This document shows, one piece after another, positions 34,674-45,164 of a stretch of 64,000 nucleotides of DNA (its first letter is position 1; the number at the start of each line of letters is the position of its first letter). The notes beneath the pieces were generated by a model. It was given only the letters and a program-made list of their open reading frames with translations. It did not search any database and was not told where the DNA came from. Source of the stretch: Humulus lupulus (taxonomy: Eukaryota > Streptophyta > Magnoliopsida > Rosales > Cannabaceae); assembly GCF_963169125.1 (NCBI RefSeq), contig NC_084800.1:149540397-149604396 (forward strand), in the 5' to 3' direction. The position numbers and the translations under genes were made by a program.

Positions 34674-35732
34674 CATGGTGGTCACTTGCTCAAGACATGG
34701 CAATGAGGCGGACCAACATGATGGGAAGGAGACCCATCATGCCGCCATCTCCGATGATCAGAACCCTGAGGTTCAATAGTGGCTGGGCAAGCAGCCAATA
34801 GGCCATGATGACACTGGAAGTTCAGCGCCCCGGCCACCTAATCCGAACCCAGATTTTTACACGATGGTAGAAATGGAGAATGCACAGCTGAGGAGTTAGC
34901 TGGCGAAAGCTAACCACCAGATTAGGAGGTGTTGGCCCAACTGCCCCCTCTTACAACCGACGCTAACGTCGGAAAGAGGCAAGGTGAGACTCATAAGTCC
35001 CACCGGGGTAATCAGTCCAGGCCTAGCCGGTCGGTCAGACCCCCGACATCAAACTCCACTCCCTCATCGCACCACCGAGAGACCATCTTTGAAGAACTAC
35101 CTAGGGCCGAGCAACAGTACAACCGATCGGTCCGAACTTCAACTCCCAGCTCCCTTCCACCCTCGAGTGGACCCAGGAGGGCTCGAGGGAATTCTCGAAG
35201 GAGATCTGGGGAGGGCTCACAGCGACAGCACGCCCCGATCTACCATCCTGCGCCTTGCTCAGACCGCCGAGCACAGGAACTGACAGAGGGTAGAGCGGAG
35301 CGGCCCCTACCTAACCTAATCTGCCCTGACGGGACCAGGATTGCATCCCCGATCAGGCATCCTCCCTCACCGATAAGATATCCGTCTCTTCCTCGGCCAG
35401 TCCGAGATATTCCAGCTTATGGGAGCAGTAGGAGAAATCCACCTTCCGCAGGGCCTTCCCATCGTAGCAGGGCGCCCAGAGAAGTCCTGAATCCTCCTCC
35501 CCAGAGGCGGGCTCCGAGCTTCTCAAATGGGAGTTATTGGATCGGAAACCATCGGAGTGACCTTTTTGGCGGAGACCTGCACCAATGCTTGAGCTCGGCA
35601 CAGAGTCCTCAAGACGCCCCGAGGGATGACGTCTGAGATTGTCTGAACTCCCAAAGAGGAGACCCAGCGGGAAATGGCAGCCATGCTCACCCAAGGGAAG
35701 ACCTGTCCGAGGTACGCAACAGCGGGAATGTC
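34674..35732 (+). pseudogene. Element T gag, segment 1
   Basis: Gag begins at ATGGTGGTCACTTGC, 54 bp after the LTR, preceded by a TTTGGTGCTTTCATTGAGAG leader with the likely primer site. The reading is broken early: one stop stands where CAG is expected near 34780 (VQ then TAG) and another near 34898 (LRS then TAG). The rest is a low-complexity Pro/Arg/Ser-rich gag N-terminus, open in other frames (34929-35636). The family's conserved capsid starts later, in segments 2 and 3. Element N1 interrupts it at 35732 with an ATGTC duplication. Confidence 0.75.
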
Positions 35733-37074
35733 TGTAACGACCCAAATCCGCTAATAAGGCTTAAGGGCCTTGATTAGCGTGCCAGGAGGGCATGATGGGA
35801 TTTATGTGTGATTTTAATGATTTAAATGCATGGTTATGATTTAAAGCATGTTATATGACTATTTGTTTATCTGAGATGCATGACTATGTATGTTAGTATG
35901 CATGTAGGCCCGGATCGTGTTAGAAGGGCATAATTGTAATTTTGGCCATGATTGGGCGTAACTGTATTGATATGTGTTGATTGTTGAGGCCACAGTGGTA
36001 TGTGGATGTATCTGTGCTTTATGACTCGAGGCGATCCCAGTGAGCAGGCTAGCGGAAAGTGTTGACAGGAATTTATACCCGGCTCGGGGCGAGCCTTGGG
36101 GTATGAGCAGGAATTCAGAGAAATAGATTGAGATTTATTTTGATGATGGGGGATAATTAATCGGTGATTTATCAGGTATTGGGAAGCAGCGGGAAAATAT
36201 TAGAGATACTTGAGGATTAGCGGGAATTGGGTAAATGACTAAAACGGCCCTATTTGGACAAAAGGATTTAGAATTTATAAGGAGGGCGTTTTGGTCATTT
36301 GGCTTTTGGAGATAGGTTTTTTTTATAAGGCTTTATAGAGAGTGTTGGCTGTGGAGAGAAAGAAAGAAAAGAAAGAAAAGAAGGAAAAGGAAAGAAAGAG
36401 AAGAGGGAAAAACAGGTGGGTTTTCCAAAGGGTCGGTTTGTGCATTCTTGCACCGTTCCTCTCCGTTTTTTTCTTGGGGAAAAGCTTAGTGGAGAGCAAG
36501 GATAGGCTGAGCATCAAGGATCTTGGGTTAGACTTGAAGATTTTGCAAGAACACATCAATGTTTGAGGGGATTTCTGGGCAAGCTTTGAGGGAGAGCAAG
36601 CTAAGGAGGCCTAGGGTTGAATCAAGGTCGAAATTTGCAGCAATGGTGTGCGCTAAGGCTCGGGTGGGATCGTGCTCAAGGAGTCAGGTGATCTAAGCTA
36701 TTGATTGGAAAGGTAAGGGCAATGACTGAATCAACCAACCATGAGTACGGAGAGCGTGAAGCGGCGCGTACATGTTCGGCCTGCCCGACTGCTTTGGTTG
36801 GGGGTTTATTCGAAAATGGCTGTAATAATCTATGATTTTATGATTTCTTAACTGTAACCTTATTTCAAAAATGTAATTAGTTTTCAAACTTTATTTTGGG
36901 ATCCCAAATGTTTAATAATAGAAGTTTTAATGAAACGACGCATTTTCAAAGATTACAGCCTTAACTTTTAATTAGTCACACTTTTGTTTCAAAACCTCGG
37001 TTAGCGAGTTCATTGCACACTGTTTTGTCTTAAAAACTCACTTAGTAACGGCTCTAAGGAAGTAGGGCGTTACA
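35733..37074 (+). mobile_element. Element N1 5' LTR
   Basis: It runs from TGTAACGACCC to GTAGGGCGTTACA (1342 bp). It is a shortened version of solo LTR S2: both ends match but about 0.9 kb of the centre is absent, including the CCGCGG islets and the CACGGGTG..GCAGGTAAG block. Because both N1 LTRs share the shortened form, the loss came before transposition. A GA-rich tract (36355-36413, GAAAGAAAAGAAAG) gives long but meaningless open frames. Confidence 0.93.
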
Positions 37075-37077
37075 ACT

Positions 37078-37089
37078 TGGTATTAGAGC
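37078..37089 (+). promoter_or_regulatory. Primer-binding site of N1
   Basis: TGGTATTAGAGC starts three bases after the LTR and differs at one base from the initiator-Met complement TGGTATCAGAGC. Confidence 0.85.
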
Positions 37090-40000
37090 GAGCCAATGTT
37101 TATTGGTTCTGGAGATCGACCGAACATGTACGCTCGCTGTCAGTGACAAGCTCGACTCAGGGTTGGTTGGTATGATTGATTGACATGTCTGAATATATGT
37201 TTGAATGCCCTGTTTGCCTGCTTATCTATATGGAGCATGAGAAATGAGTTGACATATGCAGGAGATGCTATTGGGCTGAGCCCTTGATTATTGCATGTTG
37301 AGATTGATGCATGCTGAATAATACTATTATGCATATGGATGAATATTAGCATAATGGTTCGCATATTGAGTGTATGTGGTTAATTTTCTGGATTAAATTC
37401 ATATGTTATATCGGTATATTGGCTTGTATGAAGCATGATGAGCATGGATATACTTAGTGGTGATAAATCTGGTAGCTAAATGTATATCATTGTGGATTTG
37501 AACTAGTATATGCTTGTGTGTGCATTATACCTATGGATATTTGGACCTAGTGGTGGGTTGGTTCAAAGTATGAACCACAGAGTTCAGGAGTTGGTCGGTT
37601 TTGACAGATGAACTCGTGTTGTTGGTTCCTAGAAAGGTTTGGGGACCTGATATTGTGTTGAAAAGGGGGTTTCTAGATGTAAGTTGGATTTGAGATCTCC
37701 AGTTATCCCTGAGAGCAGCAGCAAAGGGTCACTAGTGTGTGAGTTAGCTGTGGAGTTTGTTAGTTGAGATGGGATAGAAGAACAGCGGATTCTCTGGGGA
37801 GATGGTTGAATTAGATGTTTTAACAGTATGGTTACCGGTGATGGTTTACTGTGAAGTATGGACAGATAAGGGTACTATATGAAAGGCGTATAGGGTGTTA
37901 TCCTCTAGTGTTGAGGAAGGTACGAGTTGACTAGGAATTTATCAATAGATGAGCTGAGTTAATTCCACCCTTGGTTAAGAGGACGAGAGATCCTGATTAG
38001 GGGGTTATGTTAAATGTTGAGGCAAAGGGATGCCTGGAATTGGTACTCGGGGTGAGGTACTGGCTCAATGGGTTGGAAAGAACCTAGATGATGAATGGTT
38101 AGAAGAGATTTTAAAGACATGATTTGAACTGTGGAGACTGGTGGACTTATAAGTTTGGTTTGGACTGTTGGGGGTAACAACAGCGTAGATCGATGGGTGT
38201 GGTGATTTGGGTAATTCATTTCAGGAAGTTATACTGATGGATGTATCTGGAATTGATGGCGACCCATTTAAGGATATGAGATCTGGAATAGTCTAGGGAA
38301 TTTGGGCCGCCCTGATATGAGGAATTATCGTATGTACGTGGATGGCGGAGAGGGCCATGATGTCGAGGAACTGATGGTTGATGATTAGAACATGAGTACT
38401 AGAGCCGCAAGGGCAGTGCTTCCTTTGATGGAATTAGTAAAGATAGATTCAGGACAATCAAGTTAAAAGAACCCCGGATAGGGTTGTGGCTTCTGGAATT
38501 GCCAAGAAAGGGGAGAGGTCTGGGTGAAAGGATGGTACTGTTATTTGATAGAACGCAGCAAGGTTGGGTTCACGATTGTTGAGGTAGAAGGACCCCAGAC
38601 AGGGCTTGGGCACCTAATTTGAGATTTGAAAGAAGCTTGATTGCTAAGGTGGTTGTCGAGCTGGCGTCAGGAACCAGGGAGGTTAGTTAGTATGCGCTTG
38701 GGGGAGGGGATGCCACCTGAGAGGAGGTCAGGTGAGGACTTTTGCATAGAATGACTCGATATGTTGGAATTGATTTCCCATGGTGAGGGAACGGAGAGCC
38801 AGAGTGCAGAGATACATTCAAAGTTCGAGGCTGAGTCCTCAAGGGTGAGTATTTAACTGACGAGCTTATGCTTTGGTCAGGTAGCGAACTGAAAGGATTC
38901 GGTGTTGCGAATGCTCCGAGAGGGTGATGGACATAGAGAGGGTGCCTCTATGGTGCCATTCGAGAGGCTGAGGACAGTGATACTTATTGAGAAGGAATTA
39001 GAAACTCTGGCAGATGGATTGTTGAGGATATCATCTGGAGTACGTAAAGGAGACGGAGCTGATCAGTGGGAAAATTACGTGGGTATGTAAAGAAAGATTT
39101 AGGGGATACTTCAAGGTCAGACTACGGATAGGATTGGTATAAGGAATGTTGTAAAAGACGGTTTGGCCGACAGAAAGTCTATTGGAGCAATCGAAGGAAT
39201 CTGAGCCTGGTGCAGCTAGCGGGTTGTACTGCGAGGATTGCTAATATCGTCGGGTTAGGACGAAAAGCACAATGTTGGATACAAGATGGGACGATGTCCC
39301 CAAGAGTTGATCTACGACCTGGTTATTACCAGTTGGAAGCCAAGGATAGAGACATTTCGGGAATTTGTCTAGTTTGCACCAGGTAGGGTGTGAGGAGTTG
39401 GTATCAGAGACTCTAGAACGGTTCAAGCTGCAGCAGCACAGGTAAGTTCTTTAGGCGGAGAATGCGTGAATGGTATGGGCAAGTCCCCTTCAAGCTCACG
39501 AGCAGTGCATGTGGATTACTCCCAGACGGAAATGGTGAGCAACTGGTAATTATGCTGAAGACGTTAGTACGCAGAAGGCAGAGTCACAGGTAAGGTTCTA
39601 CGGAGTGTTAGTTTGGGTGTCGTCAAGAGTACTAAGATTAGAGCTACAAGAAGAAAGGACAGGTATGAGAAGATTTGATCTGAAGCCGCAAAGAAGCCAG
39701 TGATGAATATTTGAAGAATTGAAGGCATAACAAGACTGGTAAGCGCGTCATCTATTGCACAAGCACCTCCGGGGACAACTACATCAGAGATGAGGAGAAC
39801 AGTAAAACTTGAGGTTAGACGGACTGAATGTGTCGAATCAGAAAGAAATTTAGAAGACAAGGTAAGAATTGATTAATATCTGGGAATGCTGGAATGTGTG
39901 TGATTTATGGCTAAGTTAAGAGTGATGGCATAAAGGACTTGGTCTATGATGAGGTACTTGAGTGTTGGGTATTAGTAAGAAGGTTAACGTTGAGACCCAG

Positions 40001-41002
40001 ATGCGGTGAAAAGTAGCAGACGGACGACCAGTGCTTGAAATCCTCGATTGAGCGAGGGGAGATATAATTGGAGGCGGAGCTCCTAGCTGTGAGGCGAGTG
40101 TCAGTCAGGGAATAACGCCATAGATTGTGATGGAGGATATAAGGCAACGACAGAGATTGGCGTAACGTTAGTAGGTTTGATTAGCTGGTGAGGGTCACTG
40201 AGCTATGGAATCCGAAGTGTCGGCTTGGGTCGAAGCAGGGAAGAACCCTGCTAAGGTGGTACAAGTTAGGATACCAGGAATGGATGAAGGATTTAATTAG
40301 ATTTGGTTTATGAATGAGAATTCTGAATGGACATTATTCCACCTCCTAGGGTAAGTCGTACCGGGAGGGTCGAGCGGGTGCCGGAATATAGCGTTTTCCT
40401 TTGGACCCTGAGTGGTTAGGTGATGTGGTAGTGTATCATGGGAATAGACCACTTTAGACCTTGAGTAAATTGTTTGGACATGAAAAGTTTTAACTCAGTT
40501 GAGGGAGTTAATGTTGTTGGGTCAAGTGAACTGGGTTCGAGATAGAACGTCGATGATACGCAATTGAGACCCTATAGTATTTTAAATTGTTGGAATGGAT
40601 TTAGAGGACAAAAAGAACAGAGTGGGAACCTGGAATTATCAGTTGATTGCAAGTGAATTGGCAGTCTGAAAGTTATCAAAGATCTTAAAGAATTAAGCGC
40701 TGAGTAGGCGAATACTTGAGGTATTAAGGGAAGTGTAATCCCTGACGAGTTAGTCGTGGTGGCAGTTGTTGGTGTCTTGTTAATGTAACGCATAGTGAAT
40801 GCTACGGTTTGGCTTTAGTTCAGAGAGAAAGCCAAAGAGGTCGTTGAAACTTCTCAAGGCAGGGGTGTCTGCCTATTCGAAAGAATAAAGAGCAGGTAAA
40901 TTGTTAAATGTTGAGGAAATAAAGTTCCGGAAGGAAAGATTTGTAACTCTACGTAATAACAGACGAGGATCTGTAAGGTGTTCAGAGAAAGAAGGGAGAG
41001 TT
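37090..41002 (+). pseudogene. N1 interior: heavily decayed gag-pol
   Basis: The first ~100 bp is the common Tekay leader (AACATGTACGCTCGCTGTC, AAGCTCGACTCAGGGTT). The following 3.8 kb has no plus-strand open frame longer than about 62 codons. At 39306-39350 one frame reads DLRPGYYQLEAKDRDIS, a relic of the RT palm (family [17 protein letters not shown]), at roughly the position expected for RT counted from the LTR. I can place no other domain with confidence. The end carries a purine tract, AGAAAGAAGGGAGAG (40986-41000), directly before the 3' LTR. The interior is shorter than P's by about 1 kb. Confidence 0.7.
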
Positions 41003-42315
41003 CTTAAGGGCCTTGATTAGCGTGCCAGGAGGGCATGATGGGATTTATGTGTGATTTTAATGATTTAAATGCATGGTTATGATTTAAAGCATGTTATATG
41101 ACTATTTGTTTATCTGAGATGCATGACTATGTATGTTAGTATGCATGTAGGCCCGGATCGTGTTAGAAGGGCATAATTGTAATTTTGGCCATGATTGGGT
41201 GTAACTGTATTGATATGTGTTGATTGTTGAGGCCACAGTGGTATGTGGATGTATCTGTGCTTTGTGACTCGAGGCGATCCCAGTGAGCAGGCTAGCGGAA
41301 AGTGTTGACAGGAATTTATACCCGGCTCGGGGCGAGCCTGGGGGTATGAGCAGGAATTCAGAGAAATAGATTGAGATTTATTTTGATGATGGGGGATAAT
41401 TAATCGGTGATTTATCAGGTATTGGGAAGCAACGGGAAAATATTAGAGACTTGAGGATTAGCGGGAATTGGGTAAATGACTAAAACGGCCCTATTTGGAC
41501 AAAAGGATTTAGAATTTATAGGGAGGGCGTTTTGGTCATTTGGCTTTTGGAGATAGGTTTTTTTTATAAGGCTTTATAGAGAGTGTTGGCTGTGGAGAGA
41601 AAGAAAGAAAAGAAAGAAAAGAAGGAAAAGGAAAGAAAGAGAAGAGGGAAAAACAGGTGGGTTTTCCAAAGGGTCGGTTTGTGCATTCTTGCACCGTTCC
41701 TCTCCGTTTTTTTCTTGGGGAAAAGCTTAGTGGAGAGCAAGGATAGGCTGAGCATCAAGGATCTTGGGTTAGACTTGAAGATTTGGCAAGAACACATCAA
41801 TGTTTGAGGGGATTTCTGGGCAAGCTTTGAGGGAGAGCAAGCTAAGGAGGCCTAGGGTTGAATCAAGGTCGAAATTTGCAGCAATGGTGTGCGCTAAGGC
41901 TCGGGTGGGATCGTGCTCAAGGAGTCAGGTGATCTAAGCTATTGATTGGAAAGGTAAGGGCAATGACTGAATCAACCAACCATGAGTACGGAGAGCGTGA
42001 AGCGGCGCGTACATGTTCGGCCTGCCCGACTGCTTTGGTTGGGGGTTTATTCGAAAATGGCTGTAATAATCTATGATTTTATGATTTCTTAACTGTAACC
42101 TTATTTCAAAAATGTAATTAGTTTTCAAACTTTATTCTGGGATCCCAAATGTTTAATAATAGAAGTTTTAATGAAACGACGCATTTTCAAAGATTACAGC
42201 CTTAACTTTTAATTAGTCACACTTTTGTTTCAAAACCTCGGTTAGCGAGTTCATTGCACACTGTTTTGTCTTAAAAACTCACTTAGTAATGGCTCTAAGG
42301 AAGTAGGGCGTTACA
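41003..42315 (+). mobile_element. N1 3' LTR, first ~29 bp missing
   Basis: This is the same as 35762-37074, but the opening TGTAACGACCC and the next ~18 bp are absent: the polypurine tract joins directly to CTTAAGGGCCTTGATTAG. It ends GTAGGGCGTTACA followed by the ATGTC duplication. Visible differences from the 5' LTR include GGGCGTAAC/GGGTGTAAC, GCAGCGGG/GCAACGGG and a 2-bp gap at AGAGATACTT/AGAGACTT. Confidence 0.93.
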
Positions 42316-42700
42316 ATGTCCCATATAACCTATCTCAAGATAGGAGGGACAATAACCCGCCAAATGTGTACAATTGATCCGGAGCTGTTGAACAGCCCCA
42401 GAACAACCAAGGAAATCAGGACAAAACCCTTGAGCGCCTTGCTCAAATGGAGGAGCTAATGAGGAAGCTCCTGTCAAAGATAGAAAAAGACGAATATGAT
42501 TCAGGGGAGGAACTTGAGCTCTTCGCCCCCAGCATAGCGGTGACGGCGTATCCACCTGGATTCCGTATGCCGCACTTGTCCAAATTCAACGGAGACGGGG
42601 ATTCGTCAAATCATCTGGGTATGTTCAATACCTTGATGATGGCCCACAACATCGGCCCCGAGCTGAGATGTTTAATATTTCCCTCCACCTTGACTGGGCC
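42316..42700 (+). pseudogene. Element T gag, segment 2
   Basis: After N1 the gag of T continues: a Gln/Asn-rich linker, a short acidic helix (ERLAQMEELMRKLLSKIEKD, 42433-42492) and the start of the capsid domain (PPGFRMPHLSKFNGDGDS, about 42551-42605), which is typical of Tat gags. It is open from 42447 to the insertion of element P at 42700. P's duplication GGGCC lies at 42696-42700. Confidence 0.82.
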
Positions 42701-45128
42701 TGTAACGCCCTGGCTACCCCAGAATAGTTACGGTGAACGGTGGACTGAAAATTTGACTCGTTACCTGAGTCCTTTGGTCAAAAACGTGCTTTAAGTGTAG
42801 TTAACAGGTTAAGGTATAAAACCAATAAAAAGGAAATGGAGATTTATTACAAACTTCTCTGCAGAGCTAAACAAAACATTTACAAGTGGTTCTCAGTTCA
42901 AAATGGTCATTACAGTTTTAAATTTACAATCCCGCCGACCTAAGCGGAAAAAATAGGGTAAACCCCCTAGTTCCTCTGAGAACACCATGACCGTGGCGGT
43001 CAAGCGGTCGGATATGTACACACCACCCCATCAGCTCTCCACTCAAGGCTAGGTGAGCTTTTCTTTCCCTTTACCTGCACCACATAGCACCCATGAGCCA
43101 AGGCCCAGCAAGAAAACATAACATTTTTCAATAACATTATCAAATGATTATCATTATAATCATACTGAACATAAGGCTTTCAACAAGCAAATGAACATCA
43201 CATGATTTTAGCGGGAGAGTGGCTGTTAAGTAAGCCACTAGCCTCCAAGTTCTCTTTCCTAGCGGGAGAGTGGCTGTTAGGTAAGCCACTAGCCTCCAAG
43301 CTCTGTTTGTTCATCGACCGTCAGGGTCGGTCAGGCATTAATGCTCCTTGAGTCATTCAATGCTAATAATCGATTAGATCTAATCTCTATTGGCTTGCGT
43401 GAACCACGCTAAGTCCATCCTTGACTAATAAGTCAGCGCTAAGTGACCAGTGTCCAATATCACCGCCAAACCTGACTAATAAGTCACAGCTTCACAGCTG
43501 ACACTAACACCTTTGCCAATTCTGACTGACAAGTCAGTGCAACGTGACCAGTGCCCAGTACCACTGCGGAACCAGACTAATCAGTCACAGCTTCTCAGTT
43601 GATACTAGCACCTTCGCCAAACCTGACTAATTAGTCAGTGCTATGCACAAGCGAACAACATACGCTAAGCATCCATATTCAATCCGTGTCCATATTACAC
43701 AATCAACATGCCTTACAAATATCCATGCATGTCACACTTGGGGTGCAGTTTTCTTACCTCCGGTTCGAGCAAGAACAAATAAAAGAGTGACCCTGAGAAC
43801 GATCGACTTTTTGGTCCTTTAGCGGTTACCTGGTCATAACCAAATTATGGGATTCCATCAATAAAATGAATAATAAAAGGTTCCCAAACCAAAACCTAAC
43901 CTCCGGGACCTCAAACACTACTCAACCGAGTAGTAGGTTCAATCCCGAGGCCTTAAGCTTGAATCCCCATGCTAAAAACTCCTCTTTGGCCAAAAATACC
44001 TTAAGGGCCGCGGCCCTCCTTGGCCATGCCGCGGCCCGCCCCTCAGACAGAGGCGCCTAAACCCAGCAGCCCCCAAGGGCCGCGACTCACCCCTGCCATG
44101 CCGCGGCGCAACACCCAGTTCAGCCAAAAACCCTGTTTTTCTTCCTCTACGATTTCTCTTGGAACCAACCCTTCAAACCCAATTTAAGCACCACCCAAAC
44201 CTCTTTCAAACACCCATTTAAACCTCCAAACATCACCCATAACTATCCCTCATCATAACCCAAGTAAAACATCCCAAGAACTCCCCTTAATTCCAACTTT
44301 CCACACCTAAAGCAAGAGCTGAAATCCATGAACGAAAACAGATCAAAACCAGTAAAACAATGGATAAAACTCACCTCAAACCTGGAATTGAACCCTCTCC
44401 AATGGCTGAACCAAGTCTATAGCTTAAACCCCTTGATTTCCTAGCTTAGTTCCACCCCTTGAGCCCAAAATCTCCAAAGGAGAAGCAAAGAAAATGAAGA
44501 GAAGGGAAGGTACGGGAAGGAGAAGATGAAGCAAACTCTGTTTTGGGTTCTATTTCAAAGCCATCCATACATCATATATATCCATATACCAAATGACCAT
44601 TATACCCCTAGGCATAATAAAGCTTCTAAAGCCACTCAAGGGCAATTTTGACATTTTCCACCTACACCGTTAATGATAATTAACGCTTCCCTTTTTCCCG
44701 CTAATCTCAATATCCTCAAACTCCAATATTTCACCTCCCGTTACCCTTTAATACCCGGAAACATTCTAATCATTAAAACACCCCGAGACTCACCCCGAGC
44801 CCCGAGCTTAAGCCCGTTATGACCAAACCGATATTTAACATTCCTTGATCGTCTCATGCCAAATGGCTCGAACAAACCCACATCATAATGTGGTCTCAAA
44901 TTATATCACCAACATGTGAACAATTAGTCAATTTACCCTCAACGGGCCAAATTACCATCACACCCCTGTGGATAAAAATATGGACTCACATGCATGCATT
45001 TCACATCATATCATAATATAATCAACATATACATGCATTTAATCAATTAATAGCATAATTAAGCAAGTATGACCCTCCCGGCCTACTGTTCACGCCGTTA
45101 AATACATCGGAGAATTCGGGGCATTACA
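42701..45128 (-). mobile_element. Element P 3' LTR
   Basis: 2428 bp, on the minus strand TGTAATGCCCCG..GGGCGTTACA. By eye it differs from the 5' LTR at roughly 30 sites. On the minus strand, TATATATGATG near 44572 is the likely TATA box. GC islets with GGCCGCGGCC lie at 44006-44106. A 51-bp tandem pair (AGCGGGAGAGTGGCTGTTA) lies at 43210-43311, and dyads TGACTAATAAGTCA and variants at 43431, 43473, 43523, 43573 and 43624. The GTGGTGCAGGTAAAGG block is at about 43070-43085. Confidence 0.95.
43431..43637 (-). repeat. Dyad array in P 3' LTR
   Basis: Five copies of TGACTAATAAGTCA or variants are spaced 42, 50, 50 and 51 bp apart, each unit also carrying a GTGACCAGTG-type word. It is homologous in layout to the 53-bp array at 253-835. 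The same five lie in the 5' LTR at about 50821-51030. Confidence 0.8.
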
Positions 45129-45130
45129 AC

Positions 45131-45145
45131 TATCCCCTCCTTACT
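45131..45145 (-). promoter_or_regulatory. Polypurine tract of element P
   Basis: On the minus strand AGTAAGGAGGGGATA lies two bases before the 3' LTR. It primes plus-strand DNA synthesis. Element B has AGTAGGAGGGGATAGT at the same place. Confidence 0.85.
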
Positions 45146-45164
45146 GAAATTTCGTCCCTGAAAT

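Larger units (their letters stand above)
35733..42315 (+). mobile_element. Element N1: recent non-autonomous Tekay derivative, TSD ATGTC
   Basis: LTRs at 35733-37074 and 41003-42315 bracket 3.9 kb of interior. ATGTC flanks it at 35728-35732 and 42316-42320. I count about nine differences between the LTRs over ~1.3 kb, the closest pair in the window. The interior contains no long open frame. It sits in the gag of element T, same strand. Movement must have depended on enzymes from another Tekay element. Confidence 0.93.

Noticed and set aside
34929..35745. Overlapping open frames of 235, 99 and 130 residues on both strands in T's gag
   Set aside because: The region is GC-rich, low-complexity gag; at most one frame is gag and the others are shadows.
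36342..36566. Open frame rich in Lys/Glu in N1's 5' LTR (and the same at 41583)
   Set aside because: It is the translation of a GA-rich tract in a noncoding LTR and is open on both strands.
38902..39090. A possible small gene inside N1
   Set aside because: A 62-codon frame with no recognisable motif, in a region where RT relics show decayed pol.
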